NCBI GenBank assembly: GCA_905221605.1
Contig: CAJNDS010000468.1
Location: 1 to 35,000, forward strand
Origin: Symbiodinium natans
Lineage: Eukaryota > Sar > Dinophyceae > Suessiales > Symbiodiniaceae
Length of the DNA: 35,000 bases
Direction of reading: 5' to 3'
The notes beneath the pieces are model-generated. The model ran no database searches. It had not been told where the DNA came from and worked only from the letters and a program-made list of their open reading frames with translations. The position numbers and the translations under genes were made by a program. How positions within the stretch are numbered: position 1 is the stretch's first letter; every line of letters starts with the position of its first letter. This document shows positions 26,015-34,462 of this stretch, in pieces.

Positions 26015-26130
26015 TTTAGGGCTTAGGGCTTAGGGCTTAGGGTTTAGGGTTTAGGGTTTAGGGTTTAGGGTTTAGGGTTTAGGGTTTAGGGTTTAGGGTT
26101 TAGGGTTTAGGGTTGGGGGTTGGGGGTTGA
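26015..26130 (+). repeat. (TTTAGGG)n array
   Basis: CTTAGGG units, then about ten clean heptamers, then GGGGTTG variants. Confidence 0.96.
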
Positions 26131-26156
26131 GGGTTTAGGCCTTCGGGCTCAGGGTC

Positions 26157-26270
26157 CACTTGGAGGTTCAGGGTACTTATAACCCAAATTATAACTGTAC
26201 TTATAAGCCCCCTAAGTCCCCTAACTAGGTCATAAGTAGACTTATAACTGTGGTTATAAGTACCCATGAC
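26157..26270. mobile_element. Inverted-repeat element, family A (copy 7, decayed right end)
   Basis: CACTTGGAGGTTCAGGGTAC ... GTTATAAGTACCCATGAC. The first base of the left end is changed and the last ten of the right end are lost. Confidence 0.75.
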
Positions 26271-27050
26271 CCCTAAACAGGGTTTAGGGTTTAAGGTTTC
26301 CCTCCGGGATTATTTGCAACAAGCTCGGTGCTGGTGCAAGAGACGCGAAGACTCACATCTATCTAAACCCCCAAAGCCAACCCTTAAGGTCTTGAGAGTC
26401 AGGGCTTCGGGTATAAAATGCAACGCTCGATACGGAGAAGGAACATGTTGATTACATGGTCTAGAGTCTAAAGGTGTAGGGGCTGCCCAGAACCTGAAGC
26501 TCCGAAAATCTAAGCCAAAATCAAGGGACCCTAAACCCGAGACCCCTAAACCCTAAACCCCAAAACGCAAGCGCCATTGGGGCCGCCACTAAGCGCCCCC
26601 AACACGAGTTTAGGCTTCGGAGGGGAGGGGGGGTTTAGGGTCTAGGATTTAGAGCTTATAGGGTCTAGGGTTTAGGGTTTCAAAGACCCTCAAGGAAAAT
26701 TGTAGCCCTTTCAGGCATTATTAAATCAAAGGCTTCTTTGGCCCTTGTACTCAGGAATTCCTGTTCCTGCAACCCTTATGCCGTTCCAGCAGCTCTGAGC
26801 CGCTAAGCCCAAACAGGAAATCTCTTAAACTCCCTACACCCTGAAACCCTTGAAGCATTCAAAATCCCTACATTTGCCCCCTAAACATCTAAGCCCTGAA
26901 CCAAGCCCGAAACCCTAAACCCAAAAGACCTAAAGCCCTAACCCTAGCGCCCCATTAACTGAGAAAGACCGCTTGAATCATACTATAGGGATTCTTCCCA
27001 TGAACTACAGGTATCGTTCGAGAAAAAGGAGACTATGAATGTGGCCCTAG
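26271..27050. other. Mostly non-coding islands with short arrays
   Basis: The plus frame at 26266-26451 is open but starts in repeat. 26640-26685 is a short degenerate array. 26690-27040 is unique with scattered CCCTAAA-like pieces. Only the small exon candidate at 26572-26632 is called. Confidence 0.4.
26572..26632 (+). CDS. Candidate small coding exon
   Basis: After a GCAAG acceptor the frame reads AIGAATKRPQHEFRLRRGG, to a GTTTAG donor at 26633. Short; weak on its own. Confidence 0.25.
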
Positions 27051-27051
27051 G

Positions 27052-27112
27052 CCCTAAACCCTAAACCCTAAACCCTAAACCCTAAACCCTAAACCCTAAA
27101 CCCTAAACCCCC
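27052..27112 (-). repeat. (CCCTAAA)n array
   Basis: Eight clean heptamers. A family-B right-end remnant (AAGGGCTCTTGGGCTCTCTG) follows at 27125-27144. Confidence 0.96.
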
Positions 27113-27147
27113 GTACCTTTAATCAAGGGCTCTTGGGCTCTCTGTAG

Positions 27148-27242
27148 GGCCTGACCACTCCGACCAAGTGCAGTACTGCGCCGTCAGGGTACTGTCACCT
27201 GGGAAGGCTTTTCTCAAGCAAAGGGGGTCGGGTTGGCTGTAA
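27148..27242 (+). CDS. Candidate coding exon ending in a stop
   Basis: After a CTCTGTAG acceptor, supplied by the end of the family-B remnant, the frame reads DHSDQVQYCAVRVLSPGKAF, then LKQRGSGWL and TAA at 27240. Protein-like; no family recognised. Confidence 0.37.
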
Positions 27243-27373
27243 ACCCTAAACCCTAAACCCTAAACCCTGAACCCTAAACCCTGAACCCCTAAACCCCTAA
27301 AGCCCTAGAGCCTAACACCTAAGGTCTTAAGCCCTGAGAAGCATAGCTACCACACATATGACCCTGCTTTTAA

Positions 27374-27772
27374 CTACTGGCCGCTGTGGCAAGGCAATGC
27401 TCTTGCAAGTGTCTGCCCTTCAAGAGTTTCGCCCACATGCCCTATGTAATGTAAGGATGGAAACGTGCCATTTGCCTCATTCACAGCTGTCGTACATGTG
27501 AGCACATCAGCCCTGTCGTTCGCCGTCAGAGCTTCCAGCTCCTGTCGGAGATCCCAGACCCCAGAAACACCTCCTTGCTGCCTGACCGCGTTCCCCGTGT
27601 GCTTGACCCTCTGTTGGATCTCAGGACGCGAAAGCAGCTCCTTCAGGTACTGGAGGTTTTCGGTGCTGCCGAAACTGGTTGCCAAATTGGCAACCGCCGC
27701 GTTTCGGTCATCACCGGCTTCATGGTGTCTACGCCATCTGGCTTCGACAGGATCTGGCTTTGCTTGTGCCAT
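27374..27772 (-). CDS. Unassigned protein, first exon or short gene (132 aa)
   Basis: ATG at 27772 in a CCATGG context. Reads MAQAKPDPVEARWRRHHEAG, DDRNAAVANLATSFGSTENL, QYLKELLSRPEIQQRVKHTG, NAVRQQGGVSGVWDLRQELE, ALTANDRADVLTCTTAVNEA and on to a TAG after HSGQ. Soluble, charged, probably helical. The last 30 residues (after NEANG) look less protein-like, so a donor such as GTTTCC near 27470 may end the exon earlier. Its start faces the start of the plus-strand exon at 27943, giving a 170-bp shared upstream region. No family recognised. Confidence 0.55.
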   Translation of the reverse strand: MAQAKPDPVEARWRRHHEAGDDRNAAVANLATSFGSTENLQYLKELLSRPEIQQRVKHTGNAVRQQGGVSGVWDLRQELEALTANDRADVLTCTTAVNEANGTFPSLHYIGHVGETLEGQTLARALPCHSGQ

Positions 27773-27942
27773 GGAGAAATGAGACGCAAGGCGGGAAATC
27801 AATCACCAAAGTAAGCAAAAAAAAGAAAACAAACCAAAAAGCAAATAAACAAAAAACTAAAAACTAAAGGAATAATTCAACTAGACAAAAGAAACAAAGT
27901 GAGAACATCCGCCTCACGACTGACTCGTGACGGCAACGGCAA
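27773..27942. promoter_or_regulatory. Shared upstream region of two divergent genes
   Basis: Lies between two head-to-head start codons. The middle (27808-27890) is A-rich on the plus strand (AAAAAAAAGAAAACAAACC-like). The role as a bidirectional promoter is inferred from position; no defined box is recognised. Confidence 0.35.
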
Positions 27943-28042
27943 ATGGCTTCGGCAGCACCAGGGCCAGTGAGAAGGCGGCGTCGGAGCCGAACTCGAGTAG
28001 GGAATCGGAAGTCTTCACGCCGAGGAGCTCCTGTAAGAAGTG
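27943..28042 (+). CDS. First exon of an unassigned basic protein
   Basis: ATG at 27943 (AAATGG context) reads MASAAPGPVRRRRRSRTRVG, then NRKSSRRGAPVRS, ending at a canonical G|GTAAGTT donor at 28043. A second GTAAGA donor is ten bases earlier. The Arg-rich stretch RRRRRSRTR could be a nuclear-targeting or RNA-binding region. The intron that follows runs into a CCCTAAA array (28060-28125). The next exon is not identified. Confidence 0.5.
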
Positions 28043-28147
28043 GTAAGTTGCCTGATACCCCTAAACCTTAAACCCAACCCCTAAACCCTAAACCCTAAAC
28101 CCTAAACCATAAACCCGAAACCCTCCTCGGTGGCTCTAAGCCGCAGA

Positions 28148-28162
28148 ATGAACCTCCAAGTA
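28148..28162. mobile_element. Solo family-A end
   Basis: ATGAACCTCCAAGTA, the right end of family A alone. Confidence 0.6.
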
Positions 28163-28239
28163 AACCTGAGGGCCCTAAGCCCGGAACCCCGAGCCCTAGG
28201 CTTCGACTGCCACATCGCTTCTTCCTGAAACATGATAGG

Positions 28240-28440
28240 AGTTAGGGTTTAGGGTTTAGGGTTTAGGGTTTGGGGTTTGGGGTTTGGGGTTTGGGGTTTG
28301 GGGTTTGGGGTTTGGGGTTGGGGTTTGGGGTTTAGGGTTTAGGGTTTGGGGTTTGGGGTTTGGGGTTGGGGTTTAGGGTTTAAGGGTTTTAGGGTTTAGG
28401 GTTAAGGGTTAAGGGTTTAGGGTTTACGGTTTAAGGGGTT
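28240..28440 (+). repeat. TTTAGGG/TTTGGGG array
   Basis: TTTGGGG repeated about twelve times within TTTAGGG flanks. Confidence 0.95.
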
Positions 28441-28757
28441 TTGGGTTTTCAAAGGTATATCAAACCTAAACCCTGAAGCCTGAAGCCTAAACCGGCCAAA
28501 CCTGAGAACCCTGACCCCCGTCCACCCCCAAACCAATCGACTTCAACACCTGAACCAGATCCGAAGTTCAGGGTTCAGGGTTTAGGGTTTAGGGTTTAGG
28601 GTTTAGGGTTTAGGATTTAGGGTTTTGGGTTTAGGTTTTAGGGTTTAGGGTTTGGGGTCTAGAGCTTCAGGGGTTTAGGATTAGGGGGTTTGAGAGACTT
28701 AGAGTAACTTAGAGGGGTTGTAGGGGTGAGGGTTCGGGGGGATGTAGGTGTGCCGAA

Positions 28758-28860
28758 TAATAATGGTTCTTAACTTGCCAACACTCCTTAATTAAGGGGA
28801 AATATTCTTAAACCACATGAGACACTCAGTTCTACTTCATGTAAAGAAATATCCTTTGCC
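28758..28860. mobile_element. Inverted-repeat element, family B (decayed)
   Basis: GCCAACACTCCTTAATTAAG at the left and GTAAAGAAATATCC near the right. The right end is diverged. Confidence 0.5.
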
Positions 28861-28961
28861 CAGACCCCTGGGAGGATCCAAAATGTAGATCCCCTAAACC
28901 CTAAACCCTAAACCCTAAACCCTACACCTAAACCCTAAACCCTAAACCCTAAACCCTAAAC

Positions 28962-29033
28962 CGCGGCTCTAAGAATGACGCAATAGCAGTAGAGGGTGCG
29001 ATTCGGGGGTTGGACTTGGATCCTCCCAGAGAT
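28962..29033 (-). CDS. Candidate coding exon
   Basis: After a TTACCCAG acceptor the minus frame reads SLGGSKSNPRIAPSTAIASF, then LEP, to a GTTTAG donor at 28961. Family-B-like sequence (AACTAAGGGGTATTGGG) lies directly upstream. Ser-rich; no family recognised. Confidence 0.34.
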
Positions 29034-29244
29034 CTGGGTAACTAAGGGGTATTGGGTTTCGAGGTTAGGGTCTAGGGTTTAGGGTTTAGAGTCTAGGGTT
29101 TAGGGTTTAGGATTTAGGATTTAGGGTTTAGAGTCCCTGAGATTGGAGTTCAGGGAGCCCCTAACGCCTTGGGATGGTCTTGGGCCCTAACCCCGTAAGG
29201 CTCAAAAACTCAGGAACCCTAAGCCCTCAACTCTGACACATCCC

Positions 29245-29347
29245 CCTAAACCCTAAACCCTAAACCGTAAACCCTAAACCCTAAACCCTAAACCCTAAAC
29301 CCTAAAACCTAAACCCTAAACCCTAAACCCTAAACCCTAAACCCTAA
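29245..29347 (-). repeat. (CCCTAAA)n array
   Basis: Clean heptamers, then an A-rich CACACACAC stretch. Confidence 0.96.
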
Positions 29348-29467
29348 ACAAAAAAACACACACACTAAGGACCACAGAGCCAATTCCAACAAAAAACGCG
29401 CAAAATGAATTTGGGGCTTAGGGCTCAGGGTTTGGGTTGAGGGCCCCCATAGCCCCAACAAAAGTCA

Positions 29468-29617
29468 AGGTTTAGGGTTTAGGGTTTGGGGTTTGGGGTT
29501 TGGGGTTTAGGGTTTGGGGTTTAGGGTTTAGGGTTTAGGGTTTAGGGTTTAGGGTTTAGGATTTAGGGTTTAGGGCTTAGGGCTTAGGGCTTAGGGCTTA
29601 GGGCTTAGGGTTTAGGG
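29468..29617 (+). repeat. TTTAGGG array with TTTGGGG and CTTAGGG clusters
   Basis: Variants are grouped: TTTGGGG first, CTTAGGG last. Confidence 0.95.
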
Positions 29618-29876
29618 TTCACCCCATAATTCTCAAACCCTTTTGGGATGCAACCCCGGCAGGGGCAGCGGCTCTGTTCACCACAGGGCTCCACTTCCCG
29701 CGTCGCCTCTGTCGGGCACCTGTTCTTAGGGTTTAGGGTTTAGGGTTTCGGGTTTCGGGTTTAGGGTTTAGGGTTTAGGGAGTTTAGGGCTTCGGGCTTG
29801 TTGCTTTCTGTTTCGTTTGGCTTTGTTCAAGGGCCTTGGCTCCAGGCGCTTAAGGGGTTTACGGCGGGGTGGGAGG

Positions 29877-30097
29877 TTAAGGGGTTTAAGGGGTTTAAGG
29901 GGTTTAAGGGGTTTAAGGGGTTTAAGGGGTTTAAGGGGTTTAAGGGGTTTAAGGGGTTTAAGGGGTTTAAGGGGTTTAAGGGGTTTAAGGGGTTTAAGGG
30001 GTTTTAGGGGTTTAAGGGGTTTAAGGGGTTTAAGGGGTTTTAGGGGTTTAAGGGGTTTAAGGGGTTTAAGCTTAAGGGGTTTAAGGGGTTTAAGGGT
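29877..30097 (+). repeat. 9-bp tandem array (TTTAAGGGG), about 25 units
   Basis: Highly regular nonamers with two TTTTAGGGG variants, and a first isolated unit near 29850. Being 9 bp long, the frames stay open as GFK or GLR repeats; not a protein. Confidence 0.97.
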
Positions 30098-30292
30098 TTT
30101 CGGGTTAAGATTTAGGGGAATACGGGTTAGGATTTTGCTGTTGCTTCAGGATTCAAAGGTTTAGGGCTTAGGGTTTAGGGCTAAGTAAGATTGTTAGAGG
30201 GTCTACTAGGTTCCCCTATTTCAGAAGTGGGGGCTGCTCTCTACATGTCCCTTTTGGGGGGTCCCATTCGAATACGGATCCTTACACTGAGG
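30098..30292. other. Unique stretch, no gene seen
   Basis: Degenerate repeat edge, then a unique 100-bp island (30180-30290) with no useful frame. Confidence 0.4.
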
Positions 30293-30528
30293 GTTTAGGG
30301 TTTAGGGTTTAGGGTCTAGGGTTTAGGGTTTAGGGTTTAGGGTTTAGGGTTTAGGGTTTAGGGTTTAGGGTTTAGGGTTTAGGGTTTAGGGTTTAGGGTT
30401 TAGGGTTTAGGGTTTAGGGTTTAGGGTTTAGGGTTTAGGGTTTAGGGTTTAGGGTTTAGGGTTTAGGGTTTAGGGTTTAGGGTTTAGGGTTTAGGGTTTA
30501 GGGTTTAGGGTTTAGGGTTTAGGGTTTA
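30293..30528 (+). repeat. Clean (TTTAGGG)n array, about 33 units
   Basis: One TCTAGGG variant near the start, otherwise perfect. Confidence 0.98.
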
Positions 30529-30642
30529 TATATTGCGTACCCTGAAAGGGCCCAAAGTCTGGAGAACCCCCGCCATCACAAACGAAACCTTTCTCTTGCG
30601 CAATGGTGTTTCAGCCACAGCGACCCCGAGCTCAGGAAGATA

Positions 30643-30742
30643 ACCAAAGAGCCCAATACCCCTTAACTAAGGAAATCATACGAAGGATCCCTACATGTTT
30701 TAAGGAATCTTGCTTAATTAAGGGGTTTTGGGCTCTCTGGAT
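30643..30742. mobile_element. Inverted-repeat element, family B (complete, 100 bp)
   Basis: AAAGAGCCCAATACCCCTTA at the left, TTAATTAAGGGGTTTTGGGC then TCTCTGG at the right. The best-preserved copy of this family. Confidence 0.75.
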
Positions 30743-30745
30743 ACC

Positions 30746-31069
30746 TTAAATCATATACATGCATGCAGCTTCGTCCCGAACTGGAAGGCTGGTGATGGGC
30801 GAAGGGTCACAAGTCCCAGCGAAGTGGTTGCGTGCATACCATAGCAGCATAACCATGAATGCAAACAGAGCGAGTCGGCGCGAGAGAGAGAGGGCGCGCG
30901 CCTCTCCCACGCAATTGCCGGAAAACGTGCAAACTGAAATGGGGCGCACAAAGAACTCCCCTTGCCGCTGGAGTTCATTTGCACCAGCGCCTCCCACCTG
31001 ACCAGCAACAGCAGCAAAAGGGTCCTCGTTCTTACCGGCTCTTGAAAGAGAACTCGCAAAACTAGGCAA
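30746..31069 (-). CDS. Candidate membrane-anchored protein fragment
   Basis: The minus frame reads FASSLSRAGKNEDPFAAVAG, QVGGAGANELQRQGEFFVRP, ISVCTFSGNCVGEARALSLS, RRLALFAFMVMLLWYARNHF, AGTCDPSPITSLPVRDEAAC, MYMI. LALFAFMVMLLWYA would make one membrane segment flanked by basic residues. The frame starts without a convincing ATG, so it is likely an exon. Other frames are open over the same stretch, so frame choice rests on composition. A family-B element ends just beyond it. Confidence 0.42.
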   Translation of the reverse strand: MPSFASSLSRAGKNEDPFAAVAGQVGGAGANELQRQGEFFVRPISVCTFSGNCVGEARALSLSRRLALFAFMVMLLWYARNHFAGTCDPSPITSLPVRDEAACMYMI

Positions 31070-31284
31070 CGTATATCCCCCCCCTAAACCCTAAACCCTA
31101 AACCCTCAACCCTAAACCCTAAACTAAGGGGGGTTACAAGCTGGGAACCTGATTCCCTAAAATCCCTTCTGCCCTGAACTTCCCCTAAACCAGTAGGGGT
31201 ACTGGGCCCTCTGCTCTCTGGGAACCCCTGGGCTCTTGAACCCTAAACCCTAAACCCGAAACCCGAAACCCTAAACCCCTCAAG

Positions 31285-31363
31285 GCACGGTTTGCCACAG
31301 TAGTTGCTGTGCCGGCTGATGATGCGGGTGCGGAAACGCTGGTCTGCCTTTCAAGGGAGGGAG
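31285..31363 (+). CDS. Candidate coding exon
   Basis: After a TCAAG acceptor the frame reads ARFATVVAVPADDAGAETLV, then CLSREG, to a GTTTAG donor at 31364. C-array left, G-array right. Strongly protein-like composition; no family recognised. Confidence 0.42.
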
Positions 31364-31563
31364 GTTTAGGGTTTAGGGATGTGGGTTTAGGGTTTAGGGT
31401 TTAGGGTTTAGGGTTTAAGGTTGCGGGTTCTTTTTACCTACAATGGACACAGGTTTAGGGTGTAGGGTTTCGGGTTCAGGGCTCAAAAGATTTAGGGTCA
31501 CCCTAAACCCTGCACCCTAAACCCTAAACCCTGAACCCTAACCCCTCAACCCGAAACCCTAAT

Positions 31564-31674
31564 TTAGCGTTTCGGGCTTAGAGGGGTAAGGGTGAAGCTC
31601 AGCGTCGCCTCAATGTGGGGCCGAGGGGGATGGGGTGCATCACTGGCCGACTGACACTGTTCCGCGGCCGAACC
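31564..31674 (-). CDS. Candidate coding exon ending in a stop
   Basis: The minus frame reads GSAAEQCQSASDAPHPPRPH, then IEATLSFTLTPLSPKR and TAA at 31566-31564. AG acceptor at 31676-31675. No family recognised. Confidence 0.37.
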   Translation of the reverse strand, partial: GSAAEQCQSASDAPHPPRPHIEATLSFTLTPLSPKR

Positions 31675-31692
31675 CTACTTAAGCCTAAGACT

Positions 31693-31795
31693 CAGTTAGG
31701 GTTTAGGGCTTAGGGCTTAGGGCTTAGGGCTTAGGGCTTAGGGTTTAGGGTTTAGGGTTTAGGGCTTAGGGTTTAGGGTTTAGGGTTTAGGGTGA
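31693..31795 (+). repeat. TTTAGGG/CTTAGGG array
   Basis: CTTAGGG is repeated five times in a row, then TTTAGGG. Confidence 0.95.
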
Positions 31796-31805
31796 AACCC
31801 CTAAC

Positions 31806-31945
31806 CCCACCCGGAAACCTCTAACTCTAGCCCCAATATGTCGACGCCCTCGATGTTTGGACATGGCCGACCTGATACATTGGCCAAAATCAAAAGCTGA
31901 TGAGCAACATCTAGAACTCTCAGCACACCCTGTAGTGATGTGCAA
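31806..31945 (-). CDS. Candidate coding exon next to a family-A remnant
   Basis: The minus frame reads ACTSLQGVLRVLDVAHQLLI, LANVSGRPCPNIEGVDILGL, ELEVSG. Hydrophobic/amphipathic and protein-like. Upstream the frame runs into the family-A element (31951-32031), which is not coding. No family recognised. Confidence 0.37.
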
Positions 31946-31950
31946 GCAGA

Positions 31951-32031
31951 ACTTACAGCTGTACTTGTAACCATATTAGGGCACTTAAGGGGTGCATAAG
32001 TACAGTTATAAGTACCATGAACCTCCAAGTA
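31951..32031. mobile_element. Family A element, left end lost
   Basis: CTTGTAACCATATTAGGGCA through AGTACCATGAACCTCCAAGTA minus one base. The left 60 or so bases are missing. Confidence 0.75.
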
Positions 32032-32144
32032 GGCCTTGCAGTCGCTCCAGCTCGTCCAAGCACCCAGCGCACAGTCCTACCACAGGCTAATTAGGTGTAG
32101 GGTTTAGGGTTTAGGTTTAGGTTTAGGGTTTAGGGTTTAGGTTC

Positions 32145-32450
32145 AGGGAGGGTTCAGGCTTCAGGGTTGTTTGAGTGTCGGGTGGAACGTCGAGGTTTTC
32201 CTATACTCCCCTTGGAAGCATAACAGAAATAGTAGTTTCATGCATCCGCCGGAGCTTTATATAAACACTTGTCAGGAGATTACACGAAGGTGATGGCTTC
32301 AGGGGTGAAGGACGAGGTTTGAGGGGGGGTAAGGCAACCCTGAAACCCTGAACCATCTGACCTGCACCCTTGATTTAAAAGAAAACCTTAAACCCTAAAC
32401 CCTAAACCCTCAACCCTACTTGGATTTATTCAAACAAATATTCCGCCCAG
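32145..32450. other. Non-coding island
   Basis: Unique sequence with GTTTTCCTATACTCCCCTTG, similar to 16690, then a short CCCTAAA array (32388-32412). No gene seen. Confidence 0.45.
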
Positions 32451-32510
32451 TTTGGCCGATCGCCAGACTACAAGGCTGCAGCCCGGCCCCCCGGGAGGAC
32501 TGAACAATAA
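32451..32510 (+). CDS. Candidate terminal coding exon
   Basis: After a TTCCGCCCAG acceptor the frame reads FGRSPDYKAAARPPGRTEQ and TAA. AATAAA (32506-32511) overlaps the stop. Only 19 codons. Confidence 0.3.
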   Translation, partial: FGRSPDYKAAARPPGRTEQ

Positions 32511-32635
32511 AAAGGGGTCGCAATCATGAATCCTTAAACCCTCAACCCTAAACCCTGAAGCCTGAACCCTAAACCCTAAACCCTATACCCCAAACCCTAA
32601 ACCGTAAACCTCTCTACCATATAACCCTGGAATTT

Positions 32636-32965
32636 GATCAATTTCTTTTTTTCACTTTTTTTGACCCCCCCATTGTTCAGCACGAATTAGGGAATCTGAT
32701 CCATTCTGGCCTGTCCGACCCCTCTGACCCCCCATTGTTCAGCACGAATTTGGGAATTTGATCCATTTCGGGCCGTCTGACGCCTTTGACCCCCCATTGT
32801 TCAGCACGAATTAGGGAATTTGATCCATTCTGGCCTCTCTGACCCCTACGCCTTTGACCCCCCCATTGTTCAGCACGAATTCAGGAAATTTGATCCATTT
32901 TGGCCCCTGTGACCCCTGTGACCCCCCATTGTTCAGCGCGAATTTGGGAATTTGATCCATTTTGG
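32636..32965 (+). repeat. Five-copy tandem repeat, 62-69-bp unit
   Basis: CATTGTTCAGCACGAATT recurs at 32671, 32733, 32795, 32864 and 32927 (spacing 62, 62, 69, 63). Each unit also has GAATTTGATCCATT and TGACCCCCC. The last unit runs directly into the 30-bp minisatellite. Confidence 0.96.
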
Positions 32966-33765
32966 CCTTTTTTCAGGGCCTCAAGGCCTGCTGTTTAGGG
33001 TTTCAAGGCCTCACGGCCTGGTGTTTAGGGTTTCAGGGCCTCAAGGCCTGGTGTTTACGGTTTCACGGCCTCGCGGCCTGGTGTTTAGGGTTTCAGGCCT
33101 CAAAAGGCCTCACGGCCTGGTGTTTAGGGTGTCAGGGCCTCAAGACCTGGCGTTTAGGGTTTCAAGGCCTCACGGCCTCTGGTGTTTAGGGTTTCAGGGC
33201 CTCAAAACCTGGTGTTTAGGGTTTCCAGGCCTCACAGCACGGTGTTTAGGGTTTCAGGGCCTCAAGGCCTGGTGTTTAGGGCTTCACGGCCTCACGGCCT
33301 GGTGTTTAGGGTTTCAGGGCCTGGTGTTTAGGGTTTCAAGGCCTCACGGCCTGGTGTTTAGGGTTTCAGGGCCTCACGGCCTGGTGTTTAGGGTTTCAGT
33401 TTCAGGGCCTCAAGGCCTGGTTTTTAGGGTTTCAAGGCCTCACGGCCGGGTGTTTAGGGTTTCAGGGCCCCACAGCCTGGTGTTTAGGGTTTCAAATCCT
33501 TAGGGTTTCAGGGCCTCAAGGCCTGGCGTTTAGGGTTTCAAGGCCTCACGGCCTGGTGTTTAGGGTTTCAGGGCCTCAAGGCGGTTAGGGTTTCAAGGCC
33601 TCAAGGCCTGGTGTTTAGGGTTTCAGGGCCTCAAGGCCTGGTGTTTAGGGTTTCACGGCCTCACAGCCTGGTGTTTAGGGTTTCAGGGCCTCAAGGCATA
33701 GTGTTTAGGGTTTCAGGGCCTCAAGGCCCTCTGTTTAGGGTTTCAAGGCCTCAAGGCCTGGCGTG
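32966..33765 (+). repeat. 30-bp minisatellite containing TTTAGGG
   Basis: Unit GGCCTGGTGTTTAGGGTTTC followed by AGGGCCTCAA or AAGGCCTCAC. The two forms tend to alternate, giving a 60-bp higher-order period. The 30-bp unit has no stop in two frames, so 183- and 75-codon frames exist; these are repeat artefacts. Confidence 0.97.
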
Positions 33766-33938
33766 GCTTATGTCAAGTGCTTGGTACTACGGCGTGATTG
33801 TTTTGTGTATTGGTGCATCCGAAAAGAAAAAATGAACCTTCTATTTTCTTAATGTTATGGGATTCTTTGGGCGGGTTTTTTCCGTTGCCTAGACACACTG
33901 CTGGCCTAGTAAATGCTCGAACTTGAGATGCTGAACCC
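33766..33938 (+). other. Conserved flank following the 30-bp minisatellite
   Basis: From 33838, TAATGTTATGGGATTCTTTG and, at the end, GAACTTGAGATGCTGAACC match 10333-10420 after the 21-bp minisatellite. No gene in it. Confidence 0.8.
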
Positions 33939-34008
33939 TAAACCCTAAACCCTAAGCCCTAAACCCTAAACCCTAAACCCTAAACCCTACACCCTACACC
34001 CTACACCC
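33939..34008 (-). repeat. CCCTAAA array
   Basis: Clean heptamers, then CCCTACA variants. Confidence 0.95.
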
Positions 34009-34031
34009 TATCCCCCCTCCGGTCCACGCAG

Positions 34032-34084
34032 TCGCCAGGGTCGGGGCACACTTTGGGGCCGCCTCAGGCGCGTTTGAGCTCAGG
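34032..34084 (+). CDS. Candidate small coding exon
   Basis: After a CCACGCAG acceptor the frame reads ARVGAHFGAASGAFEL, with AG before a GTTTGA donor at 34085. C-array left, G-array right. Confidence 0.33.
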
Positions 34085-34097
34085 GTTTGAAGTTTGG

Positions 34098-34232
34098 GGT
34101 TTAGGGTTTTAGGGTTTAGGGTTTAGGGTTTAGGGTTTAGGGTTTAGGGTTTAGGGTTTAGGGTTTAGGGTTTAGGGTTTAGGGTTTAGGGTTTAGGGTT
34201 TAGGGTTTAGGGTTTAGGGTTTAGGGTTTAGG
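34098..34232 (+). repeat. (TTTAGGG)n array
   Basis: About 18 clean heptamers. Confidence 0.97.
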
Positions 34233-34339
34233 GTTCAGGCTTTCGGGTTCAGGGTTAGGTTTAGAAGGGTTTGGAGTTTGAGGTTTAAGCCTTAGGGTTG
34301 AAAGTTGGAAGCATCAGCTCCTCGTTGCTGGCGCGGGAT

Positions 34340-34462
34340 GAGAGCAAACCCTACACCCTAAACCCTAAACCCTGAACCCTAAACCCTAAACCCTAAACCC
34401 TAAACCCTAAACCCTAAACCCTAAACCCTAAACCCTAAACCCTAACCTGAAACCCTAAACCC
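34340..34462 (-). repeat. (CCCTAAA)n array
   Basis: Clean heptamers ending directly at a family-A remnant. Confidence 0.97.

Noticed and set aside
29798-30164. Open frames with GFK or GLR repeats
   Set aside because: Product of the 9-bp TTTAAGGGG array; every frame is equally open.
31951-32031. N-terminal MEVHGTYNCTYAPLKCPN of a 75-codon frame
   Set aside because: This peptide is just the translated end of a family-A element, which is the same non-coding sequence as in other copies.
32876-32965. Dinoflagellate spliced-leader relict (CCATTTTGGC)
   Set aside because: CCATTTTGGC is part of the 62-bp repeat unit, varies between units (CCATTCTGGC, CCATTTCGGG), and lacks the following CTCAAG.
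32952-33835. Open frames of 183, 75 and 74 codons
   Set aside because: They lie in the 30-bp minisatellite, whose length is a multiple of three. The peptide is a simple VFRVSGPQGL repeat.
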